DNA of 64,000 nucleotides from Arthrinium phaeospermum (lineage: Eukaryota; Ascomycota; Sordariomycetes; Amphisphaeriales; Apiosporaceae), in contig QYRS01000002.1 of NCBI GenBank assembly GCA_006503535.1, forward strand, positions 4,216,001 through 4,280,000, given 5' to 3'. The translations under genes and the position numbers were made by a program. Of this stretch, positions 11,238-23,112 are shown in pieces. Position 1 is the stretch's first letter. Each line of letters starts with the position of its first letter. The notes under the pieces are model-generated. The model made no database searches, was not told where the DNA came from, and worked only from the letters and a program-made list of their open reading frames with translations.

Positions 11238-12819
11238 CTAAGGGGTCTTGGGACGCTTCCAATAGTATTGCTGACACATGTGTTAACATAGTCCAACTCA
11301 TCATTCCTTGGACAGGGTTATGGCAAATTACCTTATGCTGTTTTCTGCAAGCTCGCAGGCTTGGCTTCCTCAACCCATCGGTCACGGCGAGACGTCGTGA
11401 GTCGTCCGTATCTCTCTCAGGCACATAGTAGTACTCGCTCTCCAGGGGCTTTCCGGCCGCATCCTTGCCTTGACGGGCGATGATGCCGATGCACTCGGTA
11501 GCCTCGATGATCCTGCGGAGGTCGTTCTTGGTAAGGTCCTTCTTCTCCTCCGAGGGAAGGTTGTTCAGGATGCCCGACAAGGGGTTCGACGACAACCGAG
11601 AGTACGCAAGCTGGTTGATCACGTGGTTCCGGACAGCATCTACATCAATGTTCACGTTGAGAGGCTCCTCCGGCTCGATGGAGGGATGGGCCGTTGTGCT
11701 GCCGGAACCGAGGCGAGAAGGCTGACGCGGAGAGCCAGCAGCAGTGATGCCCGCCAGGCGGTTCGTCAGGTTGGCACCGAAGGGACCAAAGGAGTGCACG
11801 ATGGGATCGTTCTCCTCATCGGGGTCATTCTCATCATCAAGCTCACTCAGGTCACTCGAGAAGCTGTTGGTGATCTCAGTCTGGGCAAACGACACGTCGA
11901 CATCAAGAGTGGCCTGCGGGAGCTCCGGCTCATCCGCATCCGGGTCTTCATAGATGTGAACCGGCTCACCACCGACTTCGTTTTCCAGCAGCGAATCAAT
12001 GCTCGAGGATGACTTGCTGAACGGGGTGGGCGACTCGGGCGACTTGATACGCGTCTGACGGCGTAAGGGACTGGACTGGAGCAGGTCCGATACGGAACCC
12101 TGACGGTTGTGTCGGACACGGGGAGAATCATCCCATGAAGAGTCGGACAGATTCGCAGCAGCATCCCTCTTAGGCCAACGCACCATGACTCGCGAATCGT
12201 GGACATCCAACATGATCTCAGCGTTCTCCGTCTCCGACGTGAAGGTATCACCCTTGGCCAGATCCCACGTTCTGCCCTGGCAATGCAGCTTCAGGCCATT
12301 CCAGCCGTTGCAGATGATCTCAATCTTGTTCGGCTCGAGGGGGTCGGCTGCTGGAAGATATCGTGCCTTGACATGGATGCGTGATACGAGGCGGTTGGCG
12401 GACAGCTGGAAGTGAGACGAGTTGCTCGAACGGCCCATGAGCAGCGTCTCGCCGTTCTCGTTCAGGTCGACCGAGGGCACGGCGGAGAGAGGAGCCCGCT
12501 CCGACGCGACAGACTGCGTGCGTACCAGGCTCGGTCTGGGGCCGTGGACATGAGGCGGAGACGAAGACAGAATTCCAGTACTCGAGGTTGGCACAGGAGT
12601 CGGGTACTTGAGGTAATTGTTGGCCCCAATAGAACCTGCACGAGCCTGTCGTTTGAGAGGACGCGGGAATCCGGGCGAGGACGAGAGCGGTTCGAAAGGC
12701 GGCAACAGAGAGGGAGCTGATCGTTTCATACCCTTGGTAGGGCTCGACAGGAGAGCCGGCAGCGTAGGCTCAGAGGCGTCTGCGACCAGTGCCATTTTCT
12801 TCACAGGTGAGGTTGACAT
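11238..12819 (-). CDS. FHA-domain protein, TOS4/PLM2-type
   Basis: CDS is complement(join(11238..11270,11332..12819)), 506 aa. The unspliced frame reads on into a nonsense tail; removing a 61-bp intron (GTAATT donor, CAG acceptor) gives the end 'CRKQHKQYYWKRPKTP', which fits the conserved C-terminus of this family. Residues about 124-215 form an FHA phosphothreonine-binding domain with the hallmark GR (129-130), SRIH (146-149) and N-G-x-N-G elements. The N-terminal 100 residues are Ser/Pro-rich with many SP sites; residues 230-380 are acidic and disordered. Yeast Tos4 and Plm2 are G1/S-induced FHA chromatin or transcription factors acting in replication stress, so a nuclear cell-cycle role is inferred. 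Its promoter has four MCB cores. Orthology is not proven. Confidence 0.88.
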
Positions 12820-14639
12820 AATGTCTTATTTCCCAACAATCATACCAATGGAGAGTTAGTTCCCAAGGCTTCTTTTTTGTTCAAACGACCAAAAAGTTGC
12901 CAAAAAGGTTTTTGGTTGGTGAGAAAAAGTGGTGGACAAGAAATATCACGTTCTGCTGCAGTAGCAAAGTCCCTCGCGTTTTGGCTTGCAGGGGGGTTCG
13001 CGGTGCCAATGGCGCGTCACTGGCCCTGCTCTTAAACGAACCACTCCACACTTATAGGCCGGGTTTGGGTTTCGACGTTGGAAAAAAGGGAGCGTGATGG
13101 CCGAGATCTACTCTGAACAAGCCGAAGTCGTGAGCAAGCAAAAAGAGTAGGTAAGCAGGTGAACGACTGGAAAATAATCTTTTCGTCGTTCTCGTTTCCA
13201 GTGGTGGCCTGCAGAGGTGGTCGGATTCTCGGTGGTGTGGTAAGTTGGAGTTGGTCTCGTGGCAGGCGGCCTACAAATTGCTTTACTTTTTGGTAGAGAG
13301 ATGAGATGTCTTGCCCTACAAAATGGGAAGCTGGCTTTGGCCCGGTTTTAAAAGGGAGGGCCCGGCGCGGTCGAGACGCGGGCGCGGTGCGCGTAGAATT
13401 GATGAGGAAAAAGACCACTAAGCCGTGTTCTCCTACAGTGGGGTAGCGCTGCGGTCCAGTGAGCTCACAGGGCACTACTATCGCCTATAGATTGGAACTG
13501 GCTGGCCCTGGACCTGGCCGAAGGGGAATGAGGATCCCAGGCACGTTTTGACAAGTGACGACAGGAGCACGTACGCACTCTCCATCGCATGATTTAGCAC
13601 GTCTTGCTTTTGCAATAGGTCTACTAATGAATGATTTGCATAGTGAACCAAAGGGAATCTTTTGGCAGACATCAGTCGAAGTCTATTCAGTGGCAGCGCC
13701 AAAGTCGGAATCATCATTCTTTGCATCGGGTTCTTTCCCAGTGGGCTGGCTAGACGTCAGGTGGGGCCCCACTGGGCGAGGAGAGGAGCGCGTCTGCATC
13801 CATTAAAGTGCGTGCGTGCCTGCTTACACGCCGAGACAACGAAATCACTTAAAGGCCGAGCGTGCTGCCATTGAAACGGACTATTGAGTTCCTGACACTT
13901 GTCTGCATTGTCATTTCCATGTGTTTCTGATAGGTGGTATATACAGTGAATAACTTCAGCAAAGGAAGCACACACATTCTCTTGTCTGTCATAAAAGATC
14001 TTCTCATGGGGCCCTGTATGAAAAACCGGAAGTTTTGGAACCCCTCACTCTCGTGCTGACCTGCACCAACCTAGCTTCATCTATTGACTCCATTCAAACA
14101 CCTGCAGGCTTTCGAGGAACCACCCATCAAGAGTCCAGCCTCCTGCAAATCGCGTCTCCACCACCAACCAACCAAACCCAACCCAACCCTTAGAAAAATC
14201 CAGTATCCAACCAAATCCAGGTTTATGTGACCCATCAAGGGGGACTGACTACACATCATTTGTGTATGTATTGGACAATTATTCAAAACTGTCCCTCTGC
14301 ATAAAAGCATTCACAAGTTTCACCAACTCCGCGGGGTATCTTCGTTTCTTCAACAATAGTGAAGAGGTACGGAATAGTCCGGCCGTACTCAGGCGTCAGA
14401 GCATATATATATGTAAGTGCACAAAAGAAAAGAGAGAGAGAAAGAAAAGGCAAGATATTAGGAAACCGTCAAGAAGCAGGTTCAATGATGGCGAACTAGG
14501 AGGAAGAAAATAAAAATTTCGAATGAAGGGTCGCCTGCTCTTATCAAATGTACGCCGTGATTAAAGAAGGCATCGTGGCTCACCCAGCTGCCTTTCAAGA
14601 AACGACGGCCGATGCTGCTGATGTTGCTGCTGCTGCATC
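12820..14639. other. Intergenic region between two minus-strand genes
   Basis: The first 600 bp contain the promoter of the FHA gene. The rest (about 13500-14640) is the 3' flank of the RhoGAP-like gene. Open frames here lack recognisable protein features. Confidence 0.5.
12975..13394. promoter_or_regulatory. Cluster of four MCB cores (ACGCG) upstream of the FHA gene
   Basis: ACGCG cores lie at 12975-12979, 13013-13017 and 13390-13394 (minus-strand orientation) and at 13376-13380 (plus-strand orientation), about 156-575 bp upstream of the ATG at 12819. About one core per 600 bp is expected by chance. ACGCG is the core bound by MBF-type (Mbp1/Swi6) regulators, which drive yeast TOS4 and PLM2 at G1/S. 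Binding here is inference. Confidence 0.5.
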
Positions 14640-16970
14640 TCAAAAAGCAGCCCGGCTCGGCCGGCCTTCGTTCAGCATAATGGTATACTCGCTCCGCTTC
14701 CGGATAAGGAACGCCAGTCCCAGCATGTAGTCGGTGCTGTACTTCTCCGACGAGGTATGCATCAGCGGCTTGAGGACCGTCTGGGCGAGCCGCTCGGCCG
14801 TCATGTCGTTATGCTCGGCCGCGTCCGCGATCGAGGACCAGAGGTTCAACAGGAGCTTGAAAATGCCGCGGCCGGGGCCCCGGAGGCCACCCAGCGCCTC
14901 CTCCCAGAAGTCGATGCACTGGTCGGTCCGCGTCGAACTGGAGCCGCTCTGCGTCGCCTGCCGCGACAGGGAAATCCACCGCTTCGCGACCTGCTCCGAG
15001 ATGAGCGGCTTCGGGAGCTGCGACAGGAAGATCATGATGATGTCGGCGGCGTCGTACACGCCGTAGTTGTCCCAGTTGACGTCCTCGCCGTACTTGGGCG
15101 CGCGGCTGAAGGTCTCTTTCAGCTTCTGCACCCGGTACCCGTCGCCGGGCTCGGCGAAGATGTCGGGCGCCTCGACCCCTTCCTTCTGCAGGAAGCCGCA
15201 GCACTTGTAGACGCAGAGGGGGAACTCGCGCCGCGACGAGCCGCCGCTGCCGCTGTGATGCGTCTTGGCCGTGCTCTTGGCCGCCTGCATGCTCTTGGCG
15301 AGCGAGACGCCGAAGACGGCGTGGTTGCCGGCGCCGCCCGGCGTGGGCGGGCCCTCGGGGTCCTCGAGCTCCGTCGTCCACAGCGGCAGCTTCTTGATGG
15401 ACGTCGAGAGCCGCCGGCTGCCCCGCCGCACGAGGCTCGCCTGGATGATGGGCGTCGACGGCCGCATGTTGTCGTCCAGCATCGAGCTCAGGTCGTCCTT
15501 GGACGACGACGACTCCGAGATGGCGTTGCGCACGTGCCCGAAGAAGCGCCCGACGCTGAAGTGGCCGCTGAAGCTCCCGAACTTGGGGCTCTTGGAGCTC
15601 GCCCGGGCTCGGCTCTTGTTCCCCTTGGACGTGATCTCGGTCCCGACCCCGAAGGCCTCCTCGGGCGCCAGTTCGAGCGAGGCAAAGGGGGTCACCATGG
15701 TCTTTCGTCGGCCGTCGAGCCGTTTCGCGTCCCTGGGCGGCGGTGTCGGCGCTCGACTGGGCGTCCGACTCAGCGCTCGGCTCGGTGCCCGACTGGCCTC
15801 AAGACTGAGCTCTCGGCTCAGCTCTCGGCTCGGTGCTCGACTGGGCGCGCGGCTCGGCGTCCGACTGGGCGCTCGACTGGGGTCCCGACTGGGCTCTCGG
15901 CTCAGGCCGTCTTCTGTCATCATCTCTTCCATCAAAGTGTTCACTTCGTTGACGTAAGGCTCGGCATGAATCGGGATTCCCTCCCCGGCAGCCTGGCGCA
16001 CATAACTCTCCCTGCGAGCCTTCTTTCCCGGTTTCGACGACGACGATTCTCCATCGCTGACCCCAATCGCGCTGTCCGGGCCCTGGCTGGCTTCGATTCC
16101 GGGGTCGGGTCTGTCGTCGCCCACGTAGATACCGGACGACGACCCGCTCCCGATGTAGGCGCCACTCTCCATGTCGGCCACGATCAAGGAGTCCGCGTAC
16201 GTCTTGAGGGCGGCGAAGTACGTCTGGAGGTTGGTCTCGGTCCCATCCGATTCGAATTCTTCCGGCAGCCGGAACTGGAGCTGGCCCATCTCCTCGATGA
16301 CCCGGATCGCTTCGCTGCGGACCTCTGTTTGCCGCCTTTCGTTTTCCATGTTCTCCACGTATCCCCCATCCATATCATCATGGAGATCGCGTCCGCTTGT
16401 ACTAAGAAAACCGGTTAGCCCAAACCGTCAAGCAAGCCGGTGCCGGTGCCGGTGCCGGCGGTGGCGATCAGAACTTACGCGCCGACCAAGTCGAGAGCGA
16501 GCCCGACGGTGGCCCGATGCGCCTCTAGCGCATCCCGCAGCTCGGCCAGCTGCGGCTTGCCCACCGAGATCCATCGGGTCCTCTTTTCCGTCCTCGACAA
16601 CTCGGGGTCGTCGAGTGCCAACAGGCTGGTGTCGAGCTCTTCCACGATCTCATTGCACTGCTGCAATATGGTCGGCGTCTGGGCCGCGATCTTGGAAGGC
16701 AGGTTGGGCGCATCCTCCTTCAAGAGGTTCAGGACGCCCTGCAGCGAGTGCAGCTCCCGCGAGACCTCATCGAGGTCCGACCTCGCCTCGCGCACCTCGC
16801 GGACAAACTCATTCAGTACCAGGGTTGCCCTTGAAATTGTATTTCCCAATTCTATACAATCGGTGGTAATTGTGCTGTAGGATCGGTTGTGTCAGTCGTG
16901 GTATATTCGACATGGCCGGAGTGAGAGAGGGCGTAGCAGTGGTTGATGTTGCGACTTACAAGCACTCCAT
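14640..16970 (-). CDS. RhoGAP-like protein with fungal N-terminal domain
   Basis: CDS is complement(join(14640..16401,16479..16874,16960..16970)), 722 aa. The first exon is only 11 bases (ATGGAGTGCTT); both introns have GTAAGT donors and phase 2. The spliced N-terminus 'TTITDCIELGNTISRATLVL' continues into a helical domain found at the front of many fungal signalling proteins. Residues about 302-352 are a PSR/LSR repeat tract (phosphorylation-prone). Residues about 500-715 resemble RhoGAP, with helical blocks 'YDAADIIMIFLSQLPKPLIS' and 'RLAQTVLKPLM'. At the arginine-finger position the protein reads 'IFAEPG' rather than the usual IFR-x-SG, so GAP activity may be absent. Role inferred: polarity or cytoskeletal signalling in the cytosol. 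The second intron holds a (GCCGGT)n microsatellite at 16436-16462. Confidence 0.88.
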
Positions 16971-19900
16971 ATTATTATACCCAGTCTTTTTCAGCCTGAT
17001 GTTGCTATTTCCAACTCAGCTCATCCAAATTGAGCGCCCGTAAAAGAAGAAAAGCAGCAGCTCTCAGGATATTTCCGAATGATCGATGTGTGATAGAGGA
17101 GGGGGTGGTCGAGAAAGCGTCATTCCCTGAAAGAGAAACGTTGTAACCGACGGGCCCAGCGAGGATGGTCACCTCTGATAAACCCTTTGGACTTCGTTGA
17201 TAGATAGCTACAGGGTTGGGCCGTTCCAAGGGGGGGATCAAGGTTGTGTTTAATTGCAGTCGAAAGGTTTGAATCTCTGGACGAGCGCAAACCTGCAAGG
17301 CCCCCCCAGGGTGCCCAGGTGCAGCTACCCCTGTGGGTTTTCCTCTCTTGATCCCTACCTCTACTACCCTGGTCTATAAAATCATTGGCAAGGGTCTTCG
17401 ACACACACACGCCTCACGCGCACACACACCAAACACCCCACGCTTCCTCGCAAAAGACGAGAAGGAAGCGGATTGCCGACGTGGAAACGGGGTGAACCAA
17501 AGTCAGCCGTCTCAGCGTCCCTGCACCGAGGCATGTAACTACATTCGTACTGCATACACTACGGAGTACGTCTTACACATTATCGGCGGTTGGTTTGCCA
17601 CTCACGCCGTCAGGTCTTGCTCCTGGCTGGTCAGAGAGATGCACACACAGACACACTAGTCATCACCATCTCTTATATGCATAGGTAGTGTGTGCGACTC
17701 GGATAAGGCCAGAGTTGGGGTTGGCCGAGGAGTAATAAGTCAAGTATCGAAGCTGCATGAGTGGAGGGGGCTTTCGAAGCTTTGCTTACCACGTTTCTCT
17801 GTTTCCATAAGTATTGATGTATGTAAGTGGTGGCCTACTTTTTGTACAACGGTCGCCCGTCCGCCCCCCGATGCCCAGAACGATGGCCACGAGTGATTGC
17901 CGTTCTGACGTGACCAATGGAAGGGCCGTAGAAAAGTAAGGACTTGCTTAGTTCGGGAAGACCACTTTAGCACCACTTACTCGCTCGTCGGACCCAACTT
18001 GGCGGGTGGGGTCGCAATCGGCGGTCTCCAGACAACCTCGAGTAATCTCTCTCTCATCAGTACTACTGCTAGGTACTTGACAGGGCTTGGAGCGGGGAAT
18101 GGATGACATTGAGGAGGAATTCCCCCTCTCCAGCGTGTGTGTGAGTGTGCTCTGTTTTACCTCCTTCGGCTGTCGTCGAAGTTGCATATTTGCATCTGAT
18201 ATGAGGGGAGGGGGGCGCGCCCTTGCCTCCTTGCTCCTCGCCGAAAGAGCCAGGAGCCAACTTCTCCGCACCGCTGATTTCATCCCGTGCCAATCGCTGC
18301 TGTCTTAGGAGAAGGCGTTGGGGCACGGGGACGGGGAATTAATTGCCATCCAGCGCTTCTGCAGCAGTTTCGAATCCCCCTTAGGAGAACCAAAGTATGC
18401 AATGCAAAGTACACACATGGCAATGTATGGAGACTCAAGGGGGCCGGCTATCAGTCCTTTTGCTAAGAAAAGTACACATGTCGAGACGTGGAACGCATGT
18501 ACTGCGAGACTGCATCGAGGGCGGGCGCCGGCGTAGAACCGATTCCCTTTGTTCTGTTTGTTCGGAGAAGTTCTGACAAGCCCACATGTACGACATTGTT
18601 CAGCAGGGGACCCCCAGGACAGTAGCGCGCCCCTGGACGCCAGGTCCAGCTGTTGCTAGCAGTACAAGTATAGCGGAGCAAAAGCCGACCTCCACGCAAG
18701 CAAAACGGGCCCCCAATCATCATTCACTGCCGGAATGTTCGTACACCTGATACCTCTCCGTACATTATTCTTTATGTGCCTACATATCCGTTTTGCTTTT
18801 TCTGCGAAGGGGCCGGGGGTTTTTTTCTTTCATACATACAACCTTACATTACATGGCTTTCGTACATACAAGTACATGCCCGACGCAGGGCACTGTGACA
18901 TTTATGCGCCTGTCACCGACGCTTTGAGAAGGCTTAATGCAGCATCAGAAAAAGCGATATATCAAAAAATATTGGGCGCCTCCGTACAGTCGCACGCATG
19001 GCTTCCCTCCTCTTTTGTGCGCTGCAGAACGAACTGTACTGGTGGCGCGGCCGCAGAAACGGGAGATGTCTGTTGTTTCTGTGTCACGTATATGTGCCAG
19101 CAGTGTCTCCTCCCAGCTCGTCGTGAAGAAACGAAACAAGTAAAGCCAACAATTAAGATTGAGACAGTGATGGCAAGCCACGACATGCTGACAGGAGAGA
19201 CAGGCTGCGGCGGTGAGACGGGGGTTCAGATAGCCGGAGCCGTGGTGTTCTGTTCCGTCCTGTCATCAGATTCGTGGCATCAACTCCGCCGCTAAGCTGG
19301 GGAAGTCCATTATCAACAATCATCATCATTGCGTTGCATCGTCGAGGCGGTCGAGACACCTCCGAGACGTTGTGGCGTTCTCCTCGGCTGTTAGCTTGTG
19401 TCTGCTGGCATGGCTGTTGACCTGTTAAGCCTGCTGCTGCTGCTGCAGGGCATTGTACCCGAGTCGGCTGAGGTTATATGTATGTCAGTAAGTATTAATT
19501 GCCCAGCTAGAAAGGGTCACAGTCTGTTGGACATCCATAAGAGGTGGCACGCAAATACCTACGTATGCGCATATTGATGTGATTTCTGTGATATGATATG
19601 TCGCATTGACCCTCCACTGCCTGTCCCTACTAGTGCTTCGAGGCTAGGAGATATATGCACGCTCGCGCCGGGTTGATCTTCGCTGGATACTGTTTGAACT
19701 GCAACGCTTATGTGCAAAAGGGTTCCACAGTGGTCAATTGGGCATCCGTCATATCATGACCAGGTCCGAGTGCTCAGTGTGTGAGTGTTGCGATATGTCC
19801 AACGTGATCGTTCCTGTCGTCGTCGCTTGTTTTTTTCTCTCTCGCTGGATTGCATCTTGGAGAAGGTAGCGCGGCATCATCGTTGGATCAAGCAGGTGGT

Positions 19901-21162
19901 TTTCTTCCATGCATCGGTGCCTGCGATCGATTTTCCCCATTGGCAGATGCCCCCCGACTGGAGCTGCCTTTTTCGGTCGGCCGGCGCTGATGGGAAGTTG
20001 CATTCTTGGGGAAAAAGAAGTTGGGTCTGGAGACATCGAGGAAGCAGGGCCTGGTGCATGGCGGTTTACAGTACGTGATGGTGTGTAGCATTGCAGCAGC
20101 GGAAAGTCAATATCCAAGCCTAGCCTGGGCCCTCAAATCGCACATGATCAGAAGACAAGATCTACTTGCCGACGGCTGACTCAAATCCATCCAGTTGCCA
20201 GTCGTCCTAATGCGGGCGTGCAGACAGGGCTCTCGTTTCCATTCGAGAAGCGGCTGTTTGGCCGCGAATAATGATTGCTGACTCATTCTTACTATGGAAA
20301 CTTGATAGAAACCAGTATGGATAGTAAGCGACGACGCTTCGTCCCATGCACTCTCTATCATGAGCGCTCATCGGGTATTCGAGCATCTACGCATCCTCCC
20401 AGCTGCCAGGTAGTATTCAACTCGGCTCTTGGACTCGGCTTGGCAGGTGATCAATGACGCAGTAATTGTGGGCGAAGCCTGCCATTGGCAATCTCGCTAG
20501 AATCCTAATGTGTGCGGCACAGCAGCTTCCTGGATGCTTCTCTCAGTGCCCGATGGTTTCTGTGTGAAGGGACTCATTACGATCTGGCAGGACGGATGAG
20601 GAGTAAGCCGATTGCCCTTGCCCTTGGGGCTCGGTAGGATGCAGCCCTGCGACATTCCATAAATAACAGCATTTGATGTTGGTGATGGGCTTGCTTGATT
20701 TATTAGTATCACAACACAAACTAGCCGGGATCCAACTACATGCCGCCTAATGGACTGGCAGCAAAGAACCCCATATTCCATTTAATACTCCAAAAAACTA
20801 ATACTCGAGGCTGGAAAAGCATATGAATGTGCATCGTTTGCCCAAACCTCGGAATGCAACAGCAGTTTTGCATTCCTGTGCCTGTCGCTTGTGCATTGCT
20901 TGTGCTGGCCACTGGCTTTTCCCGTGCTTCGGTTCCGGTTCCGCAGGATACACATATATGGGTGGTATCCTTCCCCCCGGATCTCAACCAACCGTGCAGG
21001 CACACGGACGGCAGCCGAAGAACCAGACCCAACGTCGACCGATGACTGGCCCAAACTTGTTTCTAAAAGCGTCGCTATGCGGTGTGACGCCGCGCGGGCG
21101 GTACCTAAGGTAAGGAGTCAAACCCCGACTTTGCGTGGGTGGCACTTTTCCGTCGCCGTCGA

Positions 21163-21538
21163 TTGGGGGCTCAAGTAAATCCGCGAGAAGACCGACTCTG
21201 TACTTTCTGCCAAACAATCAACTCATCGGCTTGGTGTTGATAGCAAGCGGAGGGGAGGGCTTGTTGGGGCCCTCATCTTCCCGAGTTTGGCTCGACATGT
21301 GCTCAGTCTCGGCGGCTTGCAACGTCTCGCTTGGTAGACATCTCCCAGTATTGGGGGCTCAAGTAAATCCGCGAGAAGACCGACTCTGTACTTTCTGCCA
21401 AACAATCAACTCATCGGCTTGGTGTTGATAGCAAGCGGAGGGGAGGGCTTGTTGGGGCCCTCATCTTCCCGAGTTTGGCTCGACATGTGCTCAGTCTCGG
21501 CGGCTTGCAACGTCTCGCTTGGTAGACATCTCCCAGTA
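21163..21538. repeat. Perfect tandem duplication, 2 x 188 bp
   Basis: Bases 21163-21350 and 21351-21538 are identical by eye, including the junction. The sequence after the second copy diverges at once. Neither copy encodes a supported protein. Confidence 0.95.
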
Positions 21539-22304
21539 TTGGGGATATGCAATGCAATGCTAGCTCGATTCTCTCAACTAGCATATCCAGTCCAAAGGAA
21601 GCGCTGAATACGTTGTGCTGTGCTAGGGGTCTTTCGTATCGACTCCTCAAGATCGCGATACTGAATTGTGGATTTATACAACTAATGCTCTTCCCCGTAT
21701 GCAGGTAGTCTCCGCTAACCGTCTCCGAAGCGCCGGGTCCTCTTTGGGAGGAAATCCTCCCTCAAACACTGCAATATTCCTTTTCCCCTTGCCAATTCTG
21801 CGGCTCGGGTGCATGTTTACATCATAGACGGCCAAAAGAACAAAACCAAATAGTTTCACACTCTGCAAAACATCGCAAATGCACCCTTGAACAGGCAAGA
21901 ATACCCGCTACGGATGATACCTCTTGCAAATACCCTATCCTTATTCTGGCCCCCTAGGCCCGAGGCCCAAGCCCCCCAGCTTGAAGGCGGTTCTCGCCTG
22001 AACCGTGGGCTTCTCGGCGCTTGGCGGTGCAAGGGGCTAAGGGGGTTGAGCGGGACGAAGCGCAATTCCACCATGGGACGTTCTGCGCCACGTGCCCACA
22101 CGAGAGACTCAACTCTCGACGAACAAGAAAGATGGTCTTTTGGTACGCTACAGCATCTCATTCCCGAAGAGGCGCAAATCAGACCAGGCCGGCCCAGATC
22201 TCTTGAAGATTCGTGAGCAACGCCGGATATCCGGATGACACACACATACACACGTTACCCGCGACCGGCATGACTCCGGAAGAATGCCGACAAACGTTAC
22301 ACGC

Positions 22305-22340
22305 ATGTTCGCAGATCAGAATATGTTCGCAGATCAGAAT
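22305..22340. repeat. 18-bp perfect tandem duplication
   Basis: The 18-mer ATGTTCGCAGATCAGAAT occurs at 22305 and again at 22323. It looks like a replication-slippage product. Confidence 0.9.
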
Positions 22341-22904
22341 ACGTGGGTCGTCGGTCGCCCATGATGCAGATTACGGAGTCCCTAGGTCTTTCTGCAACAG
22401 CAACATTCGCTCAGGCAACGTTGAGTCATGAACACCAATAGTGCCGGCAAGTTCCAACTGCCGCAGATAGATTCCTTATGCTTCACAGCCCCAATTGCTT
22501 TCATACCGAGATCCCTGGCCGGCAAGGGAGAATATGCACATATGCACAGAGCAGCAGGGTATCGAACAAGTTATTCTCAGTCCCAAGACAGACTATTGGT
22601 GTCCGAGCGTTGGGTATGAGCGCGGAGGCTCGCAACGAAATGCTGCTTTCATCATATTGAGGGCGGGGGATCAGAGTCATGAGATTTGTCTGTGTAGTTC
22701 TGAAGGAATGGGAAGTGGTTGGTGATACTACGTTCTTGACAGCCGCATGCATTACAGAGGGGATGAGATTTCTATTAGTCAAACCGATGCCGATGCCCGA
22801 AAGAATGCTGTTGTCTGGCTGGACAATCCAGTCCGTCCAAAAAGTCGCATGCCAGGCACGAACTGAACATGATTGGCCCACGGCTGGTTGCTCGAGAACT
22901 AAGG

Positions 22905-22959
22905 TTATCTGTTATCGGCCGATAACGACCGGAAAATCTGCGAGGCCGCTGGCTGATAA
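22905..22959. promoter_or_regulatory. GATA-motif cluster with 16-bp perfect palindrome
   Basis: TTATC at 22905-22909 and 22912-22916 and GATAA at 22921-22925 and 22955-22959 fall within 55 bp. The middle two are the arms of the perfect palindrome GTTATCGGCCGATAAC (22911-22926). It lies about 190 bp upstream of the ATG at 23113. GATA-type zinc-finger regulators (for example AreA-like) bind such cores; actual regulation is inferred. Confidence 0.45.
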
Positions 22960-23112
22960 GGAAATTTTTGGACGAAAGCAGGCCCCACGTCCAAGAAAGT
23001 TTAGTAGCATTGGCTTCAGCGTGAGGACGGATCGCTGGAAAACAATAGTAAAAACACCATCCTCCCAAATTACCCATATCAACCCTTTTGTTATAATTTA
23101 AAATCGGACAGT

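Larger units (their letters stand above)
16971..23112. other. 6.1 kb region without a recognised gene
   Basis: This is by far the longest non-coding stretch in the window. Frames up to about 186 codons exist but none shows domain, signal-peptide or codon features I can support. It contains CA-rich and CTG microsatellites (about 17401-17430 and 19431-19452), a perfect 188-bp tandem duplication (21163-21538), an 18-bp duplication (22305-22340) and a GATA-motif cluster close to 23113. No transposase or reverse transcriptase motif was seen. Confidence 0.55.

Noticed and set aside
14757..16418. Long plus-strand open frame opposite the RhoGAP-like gene
   Set aside because: Arg/Ala/Pro-rich shadow of high-GC codons; the minus-strand frame has domains, introns and homologue-like sequence.
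17200..17290. B-box-like GGTTTGAATC with an upstream A-box-like stretch
   Set aside because: The spacing and acceptor-stem pairing do not form a tRNA.
18735..19295. 186-codon plus-strand frame in the gene desert
   Set aside because: No domain, no sensible composition pattern, and comparable frames occur on the other strand.
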